In this document: positions 1 through 7,597 of the stretch, piece after piece | Numbering within the stretch: position 1 is the stretch's first letter | How the letters are laid out: each line of letters starts with the position of its first letter | DNA from: Levilactobacillus enshiensis | GTDB taxonomy: Bacteria; Bacillota; Bacilli; Lactobacillales; Lactobacillaceae | Assembly: GCF_007115095.1 (NCBI RefSeq) | Contig: NZ_SULH01000017.1 | Location: 1 to 32,237, forward strand | Direction of reading: 5' to 3' | Length of the DNA: 32,237 nt | The notes under the pieces: generated by a model | Told to the model about the DNA's origin: nothing | Database searches by the model: none | The model's input: the letters and a program-made list of their open reading frames with translations, nothing else | Translations under genes and position numbers: made by a program

Positions 1-1119
1 AGTAAAGTTGAAACTGAAAAATGGAAAAGGCAGCTTGTCGAAAATGCCGAAAAAGAAATTTTAAAACTAACTGATAGTGAAAAATTTAAAAGTTATCTTA
101 ATACCGTAGCAAAGTTTCACCGGTATAGCCAGCGTAATATTGACCTTATCTATTCTCAAAATCCAAATGCTGGTCAAGTTGCGGGCTTTAAAAAATGGCA
201 GACTGATTTTAAACGATCAGTAAATAAAGGAGAAAAAGGGATCAGGATTGCGGCCCCTATTATTAAAAAACTAACTCCAGAGGATCAGAAAAGGCTTGAT
301 ACGACCGAAGAAAAAGCCATAGTTGGTTATCGCTATATTCCAGTATTTGACATATCACAGACAAGCGGCGAACCAGTCCTAAGTGCTAAAGATTTTGTCA
401 AAGAAAATTTAGCGGATCATCAGAATGTGACAAGCTTGTATAACGCATTCAAGGACTATCTAAACCAGCAAACCGACCTTAAAGTCAGTGAAGTGCCTTT
501 AGCGACGCTAAATGGGGCTAAGGGGTATTTTCAACCCAGCACTAATGAAATCGTCATTGGTGGCGATGAGCCCGACAATGCTTTGAAACTAAAGACGTTA
601 TACCACGAATATGCGCATAGCCAGCTACACGGCTTAAAATCAGCCTTTAAAGATCGGCCACGAGCCTATCAGGAAACCCAGGCCGAAGCGGTCGCATATG
701 TTGCCATGCAAAATATTGGCGTTGATACCAGTAACTATTCACTCGGTTATGTGGCTACCTGGGCTAAAGATACAGCTGTGATCCATAGTGCTTTAAGTGA
801 AATCCAGCAAGTTAGCAACAAAGTGATTGAGCTTAGCGACGGGTTAACCAAACAATTAGGCTTACAAGAAGCCCAAAAAGAACCTGAGCATGATCTAAAA
901 AAGCTATCAGCCCATGATCTTAATAAGTCCTATCAAGGCTTGCAACAACAAATTCAACAAGCAACTAGTCCACAACAGAAAGCACAATTTAAAAAACAGT
1001 TAAACGATGTGCACCAAGAAATCAGTGAGCGAACACAGAAGCAACTGAAAGCATTTGCTGAACAGAATCCGGAGATCAAACAACCCGAATCCGAACTTGA
1101 TCAAAGTCTAAAACGTTAA
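1..1119 (+). CDS. ArdC/LtrC-like antirestriction protein, 5' truncated by window edge
   Basis: Frame 1 is open from the first base to the TAA at 1117-1119, so 372 codons are visible and the true start lies outside the window. A GTG at 427 is only an internal codon. The N-terminal half (SKVETEKWK onward, with RYSQRNIDLIYSQNP and GEKGIRI) resembles the ArdC-type N-terminal domain (DUF1738), a ssDNA-binding domain of antirestriction proteins. The middle carries a zinc-metallopeptidase signature HEYAH (bases 604-618; about residues 202-206) with a downstream ETQAEAVAY helix that would give the third ligand. The last 80 residues are Q/K-rich and probably coiled coil. ArdC-type proteins enter recipients with the transferred strand and protect it from restriction, which fits a gene neighbouring a conjugation operon. 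Family assignment is firm; the enzymatic substrate is unknown. Confidence 0.82.
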   Translation, partial: SKVETEKWKRQLVENAEKEILKLTDSEKFKSYLNTVAKFHRYSQRNIDLIYSQNPNAGQVAGFKKWQTDFKRSVNKGEKGIRIAAPIIKKLTPEDQKRLDTTEEKAIVGYRYIPVFDISQTSGEPVLSAKDFVKENLADHQNVTSLYNAFKDYLNQQTDLKVSEVPLATLNGAKGYFQPSTNEIVIGGDEPDNALKLKTLYHEYAHSQLHGLKSAFKDRPRAYQETQAEAVAYVAMQNIGVDTSNYSLGYVATWAKDTAVIHSALSEIQQVSNKVIELSDGLTKQLGLQEAQKEPEHDLKKLSAHDLNKSYQGLQQQIQQATSPQQKAQFKKQLNDVHQEISERTQKQLKAFAEQNPEIKQPESELDQSLKR

Positions 1120-1145
1120 CCAGTTTTTAAAGGTCATGCTATAAT
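1116..1145 (+). promoter_or_regulatory. Promoter of putative antitoxin RNA
   Basis: TTAACC at 1116-1121 and a perfect TATAAT at 1140-1145 are separated by 18 bp. A TGC immediately precedes the -10, making it an extended -10. The -35 overlaps the stop codon of the ArdC-like gene. Transcription would begin near 1152, just before a strong hairpin. Confidence 0.55.
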
Positions 1146-1151
1146 GTAATA

Positions 1152-1280
1152 GAAAAGGGAAGCCTTGCGCTAACAAGACTTCCCATGCAAGCCGCTTCAA
1201 AGGCGGTGGCAGAAATTTAATAAACGATTTTAGCTCGTCCTGTGACCTCTACCAAAGTTACACAGGGCGGCTTTTTTTAT
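1152..1280 (+). ncRNA. Putative antisense antitoxin RNA of a type I TA locus
   Basis: No convincing ORF lies here on the plus strand. The predicted transcript has a 5' hairpin (GGGAAG at 1157-1162 with CTTCCC at 1179-1184, extended by CTTG/CAAG) and a short GCCGC/GCGGT hairpin. It ends in a terminator at 1232-1278 (CCTGTG / CACAGG plus GCGGC and seven T). It converges on, and overlaps the 3' end of, a minus-strand holin-like peptide ORF. This is the usual geometry of Gram-positive type I toxin/antisense RNA pairs. RNA identity is inferred from structure and context. Confidence 0.5.
1232..1278 (+). terminator. Rho-independent terminator of the putative antitoxin RNA
   Basis: CCTGTG (1239-1244) pairs with CACAGG (1261-1266). 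The stem extends outward through AGC/GCT with one bulge and a G-U pair, and is followed by seven T residues at 1272-1278. Confidence 0.65.
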
Positions 1281-1339
1281 TTGTGGTGCTTATCGATATA
1301 GCTGAGGAGCGCGATTAAAAACGTGCCAAACAGCAACAT
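1277..1339 (-). pseudogene. Holin-like small hydrophobic toxin, probably N-terminally degraded
   Basis: On the minus strand an ATG at 1339 opens a 20-residue peptide: a hydrophobic stretch (LLFGTFLIALLSYI) ending in a charged DKHHK tail. This matches the layout of the putative holin-like toxins (Hol_Tox type) of lactobacilli and enterococci, which are usually near 30 residues. In-frame codons continue upstream as T-F-Q-L and then meet a TAA at 1352-1354. The usual N-terminal Met is therefore missing, and no Shine-Dalgarno precedes the internal ATG. It is probably a decayed toxin gene, or a very short functional one using TTG/ATG. Convergence with the antitoxin-like RNA supports the identification. 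Confidence 0.5.
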
Positions 1340-1455
1340 CAACTGGAATGTTTATAATTGATTCAAGAAAATCTAAAAACGATTTTTTTCAGTGATCGAA
1401 TATTAACAGAATAAGCTTAGAACTGTGTCTTTAGTGCTCACTTTTGTATGCTAAC

Positions 1456-2598
1456 CTAAAGTTTAACAAGTGTTGCCACTTCCGACCCAGATGTTTTGAA
1501 CAGAACATTAGGTTGTAAACGTGGTGTTGGTGAAATGTAGTCGTATGGCTCCCCTGCAAAAGTTTTAAGCACTGCCATTAGGATATGGCGCATACCAGCA
1601 GGTGGAATCGCCATACCAATTTGTTTCCGCACAGATTCTTTACCACCAATGAAGTGATAATTATCAGGAAAGGTTTGCAGTCGTGCACGTTCACGGTTGG
1701 TTAATGCTCGGTTTTCCTTCCAGTGATACATATGGGTACCACCGCCTCCAGATCCGGTAACGGTATATGACGGCTTATTACGGTCTAGGCGCTTATAGAT
1801 ATTTGAAAGCCGAGCACCCTTGACGTTTAGACGCAGACTTTCAGGAATTTGGTGCGACCAAGCATTACCACCTTCTGGGATATAGGACAACATCTTAATA
1901 GTCGAAGCCTTGTGACGTGTTAATTCGTTATTAAACGCGTCTGCTGGAATCGGTGGATTAGTTAGAGCCTCGCCAGCGGTAACATAGTCATCTGGATTGG
2001 GTGTGGTCGGGGCAGGTACGTGAAATTTAATGCCTTGACTAGCCAAATCATTGCGAATACCAACAATTAATATACGATGTCGAGCCTGTGGAACACCGTA
2101 TTCCTCAAACTTATAGAAGTTTGGCGTTAATGTGTAACCAACATCGGCTAATGATTTGAGAATTTGAATGAAAGCATCACCATCATTGGCAGAGGTTAGG
2201 CCACCAACGTTTTCGGCGATAAAAACCTTTGGTTGAAACTCCTTTAATGTTTTAACTCCGTAAGTATATAGTGGACCGTATGTTCCATCTAACCCCTTTT
2301 GCTTGCCGACAACGGAAAAATCATTGCAAGGGAATCCGAAAATCAACGCATCCATATCAGTCAGTAATTGGTGATTAGTAAGATCGAGTTTCCTTACATC
2401 TTCGCAGTAAACGGTAGTCGCCTTAGGGTTATTAAGGATGTTCAGTTTATAGGTATCAACAGTATCTTTATCAAATTCATTTGCCCAGGCATGTTGATAC
2501 CCCCATTTTCTGCCCTTAGTATCGATAAAGTGCGAAGTTTTAGCAGCATATGCGCCACCACCAGGTCCAGCGAATAATTCAGCAGTTCTAAATATCAT
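1456..2598 (-). CDS. DNA (cytosine-5-)-methyltransferase of a restriction-modification system
   Basis: This C5-cytosine methyltransferase transfers a methyl group from SAM to cytosine in a specific site, protecting host DNA from the nuclease encoded divergently next to it. From the chosen start (380 aa) the order is: motif I FAGPGGG at residues 9-15, catalytic PC at 90-91 (GFPCNDFSVVGKQKG), ENV at 129-131, QARHR at 171-175, a target-recognition region of about 100 residues, and motifs IX-X near the C terminus (QTFPDNY, KQIGMAIPP). A longer frame begins at 2613. The ATG at 2598 is preferred because GGAGGT lies 7 bases ahead of it, inside the longer frame. The promoter is the divergent shared-hexamer element at 2661-2689. 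The target site cannot be read from the sequence. Confidence 0.92.
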   Translation of the reverse strand: MIFRTAELFAGPGGGAYAAKTSHFIDTKGRKWGYQHAWANEFDKDTVDTYKLNILNNPKATTVYCEDVRKLDLTNHQLLTDMDALIFGFPCNDFSVVGKQKGLDGTYGPLYTYGVKTLKEFQPKVFIAENVGGLTSANDGDAFIQILKSLADVGYTLTPNFYKFEEYGVPQARHRILIVGIRNDLASQGIKFHVPAPTTPNPDDYVTAGEALTNPPIPADAFNNELTRHKASTIKMLSYIPEGGNAWSHQIPESLRLNVKGARLSNIYKRLDRNKPSYTVTGSGGGGTHMYHWKENRALTNRERARLQTFPDNYHFIGGKESVRKQIGMAIPPAGMRHILMAVLKTFAGEPYDYISPTPRLQPNVLFKTSGSEVATLVKL

Positions 2599-2636
2599 AG
2601 TGAACACCTCCATGAGTTCAGCATATCGAACAAGCG

Positions 2637-2660
2637 TTTTAGCATATGCCTATGCTAAAA
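2637..2660. promoter_or_regulatory. Perfect palindrome at the methyltransferase transcription start (operator candidate)
   Basis: TTTTAGCATA at 2637-2646 and TATGCTAAAA at 2651-2660 form a perfect inverted repeat with a 4-base centre. It begins directly after the methyltransferase -10 (2661-2666) and therefore covers its expected transcription start. It could be an operator or a 5'-UTR hairpin. No controller (C) protein gene is visible nearby. Confidence 0.55.
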
Positions 2661-2689
2661 ATCATACGACTTTTTATTACATATTGCAA
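2661..2689 (-). promoter_or_regulatory. Promoter of the methyltransferase gene
   Basis: Read on the minus strand, TTGCAA (2689-2684), a 17-bp spacer and TATGAT (2666-2661). The hexamer TTGCAA is self-complementary and is the same DNA used as the -35 of the opposite promoter. Confidence 0.65.
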
Positions 2690-2712
2690 GCTCTAATAGG
2701 CGTGATTAATAT
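2684..2712 (+). promoter_or_regulatory. Promoter of the nuclease/Z1 ATPase operon
   Basis: TTGCAA (2684-2689), a 17-bp spacer and TAATAT (2707-2712). The predicted start near 2719 gives a leader of about 35 bases before the ATG at 2754. The -35 hexamer is shared with the divergent methyltransferase promoter, so both promoters cannot be occupied at once. Confidence 0.65.
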
Positions 2713-2753
2713 GCTTTATTGTGGGAAAATGGAGAATAATAGGAGGACTAAAA

Positions 2754-3995
2754 ATGACAATTTTATACTCTAAAGTACCACCGATGCCATTTGGGGAGAG
2801 TTTACCACTTATTTCTGATCAGTTAGTAAAAGAGGCAAGTACAGCTTCGAGAATTGACATTGCAGTAGGCTATGTTTCGGTAGATGGATTGGATAAACTA
2901 GACTCATTGGTTTCAAGGGGGAATATTAAGCAGATCTGTCTGGTTGTTGGTATGTATCTGGAAAGTGGTATTCCAGAAAGTATCTACAATCGAGTACGTT
3001 TACTACATAAAAAATGGCAAGATACAGGAAAAGGTGAAATCCGCTTTGTGAACAATATGAGCTATCATGGCAAGGTTTATCTCTTTTGGCAACCAAACCA
3101 ACAAGGCAATGATGAATTAAAGTCGGCGGTATTAGGATCAGCTAATTTAAGCGTGCTAGCACCGTTGGGATCTGTTGCTCGCCAATATGAACTGGCAACC
3201 ACAATCACCAATTCTAACCAACTGCATGAATTGTCTACTCATATTGAGAATTTGAAAACCAGTTGCACCGTTTCTGCCACCAATTTAAACAATTTCAAAG
3301 TAATCCACGAGCGGATCGAAGTGCTTGGCGGGATCGAAGAAGTTTTGGAAACGACCGAAAGTGAACAGGATATGTATCGTTCACTGCAGACTGATATTGA
3401 GATTAGGATTCCAATTAAAGCCCCATTAGCTACTAATCGTTTTTCTACCGCCCGGCATGATTACGCGCGATCAAATATCAATGTGGCCTATGGTAGCGGT
3501 CGATATAATAAATTGAGTGGTGGTGTTGAGCCCAGAAATTGGTACGAGGTTCAAATTACCGTAAATAAGGCGATCTCTACTCAGCCAAACTACCCTAAAA
3601 ATAAGCCTTTTTGGATTGTCACGGACGATGGTTATAAATTTGAAGCGCATACCACTGCTGATAACAATAAACAACTGACGGCTTATGGTAAAACTGGTAA
3701 CGATCGAGTTTTTGGGCGCTGGATCAAGGGGCGACTGGCTACAGCTGGATACGTCAAACCAGTCGACAATACAGCTACCGATACGGAACGTCTCGGCGTT
3801 GTAACGCAAGAAATGTTAAATGCTGCCCAAATGCGCGTGATGGTTCTTACTAAGACATCTACACAGGAATATGGGGTGGTATTCAATCGATTAGCCCCAA
3901 CATCACGAAATAAGAAAGGTGCTTTAGACAAGAAACATTGGACACGGGAATTGCTAGACGTCTGGACAGTTCACTTTGAAGGTGAGAAAAGCTAA
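2754..3995 (+). CDS. NgoFVII-like restriction endonuclease, phospholipase D fold
   Basis: This 413-aa protein has the layout of the NgoFVII restriction-enzyme family. An N-terminal PLD-type nuclease domain carries the HxK half-motif at H105/K107 (YHGKVYLFW) and a GSANLS turn at 128-133. A long C-terminal region probably recognises DNA. PLD-type endonucleases cut without metal through a histidine intermediate. A longer frame from a GTG at 2721 exists, but AGGAGG at 2741-2746 sits 7 bases before the ATG at 2754, which is used here. Its stop overlaps the next start by one base (TAATG), so it is co-transcribed and translationally coupled with the Z1 ATPase. The divergent methyltransferase provides the protecting modification. 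Specificity is unknown. Confidence 0.85.
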   Translation: MTILYSKVPPMPFGESLPLISDQLVKEASTASRIDIAVGYVSVDGLDKLDSLVSRGNIKQICLVVGMYLESGIPESIYNRVRLLHKKWQDTGKGEIRFVNNMSYHGKVYLFWQPNQQGNDELKSAVLGSANLSVLAPLGSVARQYELATTITNSNQLHELSTHIENLKTSCTVSATNLNNFKVIHERIEVLGGIEEVLETTESEQDMYRSLQTDIEIRIPIKAPLATNRFSTARHDYARSNINVAYGSGRYNKLSGGVEPRNWYEVQITVNKAISTQPNYPKNKPFWIVTDDGYKFEAHTTADNNKQLTAYGKTGNDRVFGRWIKGRLATAGYVKPVDNTATDTERLGVVTQEMLNAAQMRVMVLTKTSTQEYGVVFNRLAPTSRNKKGALDKKHWTRELLDVWTVHFEGEKS

Positions 3996-5839
3996 TGGGA
4001 TATCTTAACAATTATCTACAACAATTTCGTGATGAAGGTAAAGATGAGCTTGCAAACAGCATAGAAAAAACGTCTCGGCGTATAGGCCAAAAACACATCA
4101 GCCATTTCACCTATACAACACATGAAATGGGATTGCTTTTTGGCAATATTCAGAGTGGGAAGACGGGACAAACATTTGGCATTATCTGTGAAGCTGCTGA
4201 TTTGGAATTTCGCTACTTCCTACTGATGACAACGGACAGCAAACTCCTACAAAAACAAACGCTTGAACGCGCACAACATGATCTGCCTGAATTTGCGATC
4301 TGTAGCGAGAATGATGAAGAAAAGTTTAGAAGCGCAAAAAATCAGCCTGTGCTAATTATTGTAAAAAAGAATACACGTGTTTTACAGGCATGGGTTGATC
4401 GATTCCGCAATTCTAAAAAACTGAAGGGAAATGCATTATTCATCGTTGATGATGAAGCTGATGCTGCTTCAGAAAATACAAAGGTTAATCAAAAAAAGGT
4501 TTCCGCGATCAATGATCGACTACGAAAAATACGTGATACAGCACAAGCATCAATTTATCTTCAGGTAACTGGTACTCCCCAAGCCCTGCTACTTCAAAGT
4601 CTTAACTCCAATTGGCGGCCAATGTTTACTGAATACTTTGAACCTGGTAATGGCTATCTCGGTGGTGATTTTTTCTTTCCAGGAACAGAGACTAACGCTA
4701 TACCTAACTTCATTCATTTTGTTGATGATGAAACACCGCAAGAAAGCGCAAAACATGTTGTGCTCCGCCACTTGGTCGTATCAGCGCAAATCTTGCTAAC
4801 TGGTGGTAAAGTCTCAAACTGTCTAATTCACCCTGGCATTCGGCGAGCAGCTCATGAAAAGTCGAAAAAAGAAATTGAAGATGCAATTGCCTGGTGGACT
4901 TACCACCATGCTGACGAGAAGTTCACTGATGCATTTGATCGGGAGTATGCCGCTATTACACCACAAAATACTGAGAAACAACCACACGATCAAGTATTGA
5001 CACGTGTTAGACAGATTCTTGAAAAACGTGAGTTTACGATTGTCCTATTAAACGGAACATCGATTGACGATGACAAAGACTATGAATCTGGATGTAATTT
5101 TGTTATCGGGGGAACTAACCTGGGCCGGGGTGTAACCTTTGGCCAATTGAATACATTCTATTACACCAGAACCAGCAAAAGCCCAAATGCTGATACGATG
5201 TGGCAACATAATCGTATGTTTGGCTATGATCGCGATCCTGGCTTGATAACAATGTATAGTAGCCGGGCGTTGTATAAACTTTTTGCAGAAATTAATGAGA
5301 CTAATAACTCAATTATCCGTCAGGCTCAAGCAGGAAAAAAGATCACAATTGCTTATCCAGATGGTTTGAATCCAACACGATCTAATGTGTTAGATAAATC
5401 CTTGCTGAATATCCTGGTTGGCGGATCAAACCACTTTCCAAGCGTACCGAAGAACGAAACGACTACTCAGATATCAGATCTAGTTCAACAATTTTCTAAT
5501 GATGATCCAGCTACTGAAGTAAGCCTAAAATTTATATCGGATATTTTGAAGCATTTCAAGGCAGAAAAAGAGTTTAATCTTGATGGTTACATCAAGATGA
5601 TTGATAGTGCCCGTAGTGAGAATCCGATGGCAAGCGCCCATATTCTCGTCCGGCGTAATCGTTCCGTGACACTGGGAAACCGTGCATTGCTGTCACCAAA
5701 CGACTGGAAAGAAACTAATCAATTCCAAGACGAGTTCGTATTAACACTGTACCAGGTCTCTGGAGAGAAGAACAATGGTAAGTCAATATGGGTGCCGAAC
5801 ATTAAACTACCGATGAAAAAGAATTTCTATATTATTTGA
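3995..5839 (+). CDS. Z1-domain P-loop ATPase/helicase-like protein of the restriction operon
   Basis: This 614-aa protein has helicase-like motifs in order: Walker A GNIQSGKT at 50-57, Walker B IVDDEAD at 150-156, VTGTP at 191-195 (motif III type), then the conserved Z1 block GGTNLGRGVTF at 372-382 followed by MWQHNRMFGYDR at 402-413, which supplies a likely arginine finger. Z1 proteins are known mainly from genome context, where they accompany methylases, PLD or other nucleases and GHKL ATPases. Coupling by a one-base overlap to the PLD nuclease argues for a nuclease-ATPase complex, perhaps with DNA translocation. Function is inferred, not demonstrated for this protein. Confidence 0.85.
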   Translation: MGYLNNYLQQFRDEGKDELANSIEKTSRRIGQKHISHFTYTTHEMGLLFGNIQSGKTGQTFGIICEAADLEFRYFLLMTTDSKLLQKQTLERAQHDLPEFAICSENDEEKFRSAKNQPVLIIVKKNTRVLQAWVDRFRNSKKLKGNALFIVDDEADAASENTKVNQKKVSAINDRLRKIRDTAQASIYLQVTGTPQALLLQSLNSNWRPMFTEYFEPGNGYLGGDFFFPGTETNAIPNFIHFVDDETPQESAKHVVLRHLVVSAQILLTGGKVSNCLIHPGIRRAAHEKSKKEIEDAIAWWTYHHADEKFTDAFDREYAAITPQNTEKQPHDQVLTRVRQILEKREFTIVLLNGTSIDDDKDYESGCNFVIGGTNLGRGVTFGQLNTFYYTRTSKSPNADTMWQHNRMFGYDRDPGLITMYSSRALYKLFAEINETNNSIIRQAQAGKKITIAYPDGLNPTRSNVLDKSLLNILVGGSNHFPSVPKNETTTQISDLVQQFSNDDPATEVSLKFISDILKHFKAEKEFNLDGYIKMIDSARSENPMASAHILVRRNRSVTLGNRALLSPNDWKETNQFQDEFVLTLYQVSGEKNNGKSIWVPNIKLPMKKNFYII

Positions 5840-5870
5840 GATACACACCGAAACATAATTTTATTTTACT

Positions 5871-5899
5871 TTGTCCGTTAATTCTGAAAATTTTATTAA
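5871..5899 (+). promoter_or_regulatory. Candidate promoter of the Gabija operon
   Basis: TTGTCC at 5871-5876, a 17-bp spacer and TATTAA at 5894-5899 lie in the 111-bp AT-rich gap before gajA. The region is so AT-rich that other pairings exist. Confidence 0.35.
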
Positions 5900-5950
5900 A
5901 TTAAAATTCACGATTCACTTACTATGTATTAAAACTTAGGAGTAAATAAA

Positions 5951-7597
5951 TTGAAAATAGAACGCATTATAATCAAAAACTACAAAATTTATGAATCATT
6001 AGACTTTTCTGTTCAAAATGTAAATAATGTTTTTGTCGGTAATAATGGATCTGGAAAGACAACACTTCTGGAATCAATATATTTGGCACTTACTGGCAGA
6101 CTTGATAATCAAAATATTGATAATTTATTGACGCCGGATATGTTTGCGAACAAAGTGAGAAGACATTATATTGATCAATTGAAGAAAGCAGAGCCAGCAA
6201 AACTACCAAAAATCATAATAGAAGTCTATTTTAAGGATGAGGACGATTATGCACCACTAAAAGGTTCCGAAAATTCTCAAGAAACAGATTGCCCTGGAAT
6301 TAGATTTGAATGTTCATTCGATAGTCAGTTTGCAGATGAATATAAAAGCCGATTAGAAGTTAAACAAAATAATACCGATGACTTTAAAGTTTTAGATATC
6401 CCAATAGAATATTATTGTGTTAAAAGAACATATTTTAGTGGTCAACCCGTTATTCAACGGACTAACCCATTTAAAGTTTTTTTTGTTGACGGAACACGTA
6501 AGAGTTATGCAAATTATATTGGTAAATATATCTATTCCACTATTGGAAGCTTATTATCAGAAAAAGAATCATCACAGATCAGGACTGTTTACGAAAACAT
6601 CAGACAGAACCTCAAACAACATAGTGTTCTCCAAAAATTCAATCAGGATAACAAAGAAAATTTGCATTTGGCAGGGAAAAACGTTGCACTTACTGTTCGT
6701 GAAAGTTTGCCGGATGATTGGTTGCAAGAAATTACAGTTAGTGTTGATCAATTTCCGTTTGATAATATTGGATTTGGCCTTCAAAAAATGATAGAACTTG
6801 AACTGGCTGTTGGTAAGTCGTCTGAGAAGCCTGGAATCTTACTATTTGAAGAGCCCGAAAACAATCTTTCATACCCCAACATGTCAAAGCTGATTAATAT
6901 TCTCGAAAGAGGAAGTGAAAAGCAAAAATTCATTTCTACACACAGTAGCTTTGTTGCCAATAAACTTGGACTTGGCAATCTAGTGTTATGTGGTGATGGA
7001 ATTATGAGGTCTTTAAGTGATCTCAATGAAGCTGATATTAAATATTTTAAGAGATTACCTGGTTATAATACTCTTCGAGTATTACTTTCTTCGTGTCCTG
7101 TTCTTGTAGAAGGACCGACAGACGAACTCTTATTTAATGCCGCCTATTTGAATAAACATAACAAATTGCCCATTGAGGATGGTATCGACATTATCGTTGT
7201 TGATTCATTAGCATTCAAACGATATTTAGATGTAGCCAAGCTAATAAAAAAAAGAACCGTTGTAATTACTGACAATGACGGTGATATTGAAAAGCTCCAT
7301 CATAAATATGAGGGATATTTAGACAACCCCTTATTCAAATTTTGTATTGAAAAGGACCCTAACTTGCACACCCTAGAGCCTAGCATGATTCACGCAAATA
7401 TGGAAAATGGTACTATAAAGAATTTGGCTCAAGTTGTATATGGAAAGGAGCAGATATCAGAAGATGTTTTAATGGATAAGCTAGAGACTTATATGACTGG
7501 ACACAAGTCACTTTGGTCAATGCGTGTTCTTGAAAAAAATACTGATATTTCATATCCTGATAACATAAATCAAGCTATAAAGGAATGTCAACAATGA
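5951..7597 (+). CDS. gajA: Gabija GajA-like ATP-dependent nuclease (OLD family, ABC ATPase plus TOPRIM)
   Basis: The 548-aa protein has the GajA layout. An ABC-type ATPase domain has Walker A GNNGSGKTT at 30-38, Walker B LLFEEPE at 297-303 and the H-loop histidine in STHSS near 331. A C-terminal TOPRIM nuclease domain follows, with LVEGPTDE (E387, D391), ITDNDGD (D441, D443) and the EKD...TLEP block near 468-477. The start is TTG with AGGAG at 5939-5943, 7 bases upstream; no ATG alternative matches the N-terminal family sequence. In characterised Gabija, GajA is a nucleotide-inhibited, sequence-specific nickase that assembles with GajB to cut phage DNA when NTPs fall. It overlaps gajB by 4 bases. 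The region is more AT-rich than the conjugation genes, suggesting separate acquisition. Confidence 0.85.
   Translation: MKIERIIIKNYKIYESLDFSVQNVNNVFVGNNGSGKTTLLESIYLALTGRLDNQNIDNLLTPDMFANKVRRHYIDQLKKAEPAKLPKIIIEVYFKDEDDYAPLKGSENSQETDCPGIRFECSFDSQFADEYKSRLEVKQNNTDDFKVLDIPIEYYCVKRTYFSGQPVIQRTNPFKVFFVDGTRKSYANYIGKYIYSTIGSLLSEKESSQIRTVYENIRQNLKQHSVLQKFNQDNKENLHLAGKNVALTVRESLPDDWLQEITVSVDQFPFDNIGFGLQKMIELELAVGKSSEKPGILLFEEPENNLSYPNMSKLINILERGSEKQKFISTHSSFVANKLGLGNLVLCGDGIMRSLSDLNEADIKYFKRLPGYNTLRVLLSSCPVLVEGPTDELLFNAAYLNKHNKLPIEDGIDIIVVDSLAFKRYLDVAKLIKKRTVVITDNDGDIEKLHHKYEGYLDNPLFKFCIEKDPNLHTLEPSMIHANMENGTIKNLAQVVYGKEQISEDVLMDKLETYMTGHKSLWSMRVLEKNTDISYPDNINQAIKECQQ

Noticed and set aside
2368..2577. 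Plus-strand 69-codon frame within the methyltransferase gene
   Set aside because: Antisense shadow of conserved methyltransferase motifs; no ribosome site.
6417..6791. Plus-strand 124-codon frame inside gajA
   Set aside because: Out-of-frame shadow in AT-rich DNA, low-complexity peptide, no start signals, overlaps conserved gajA.
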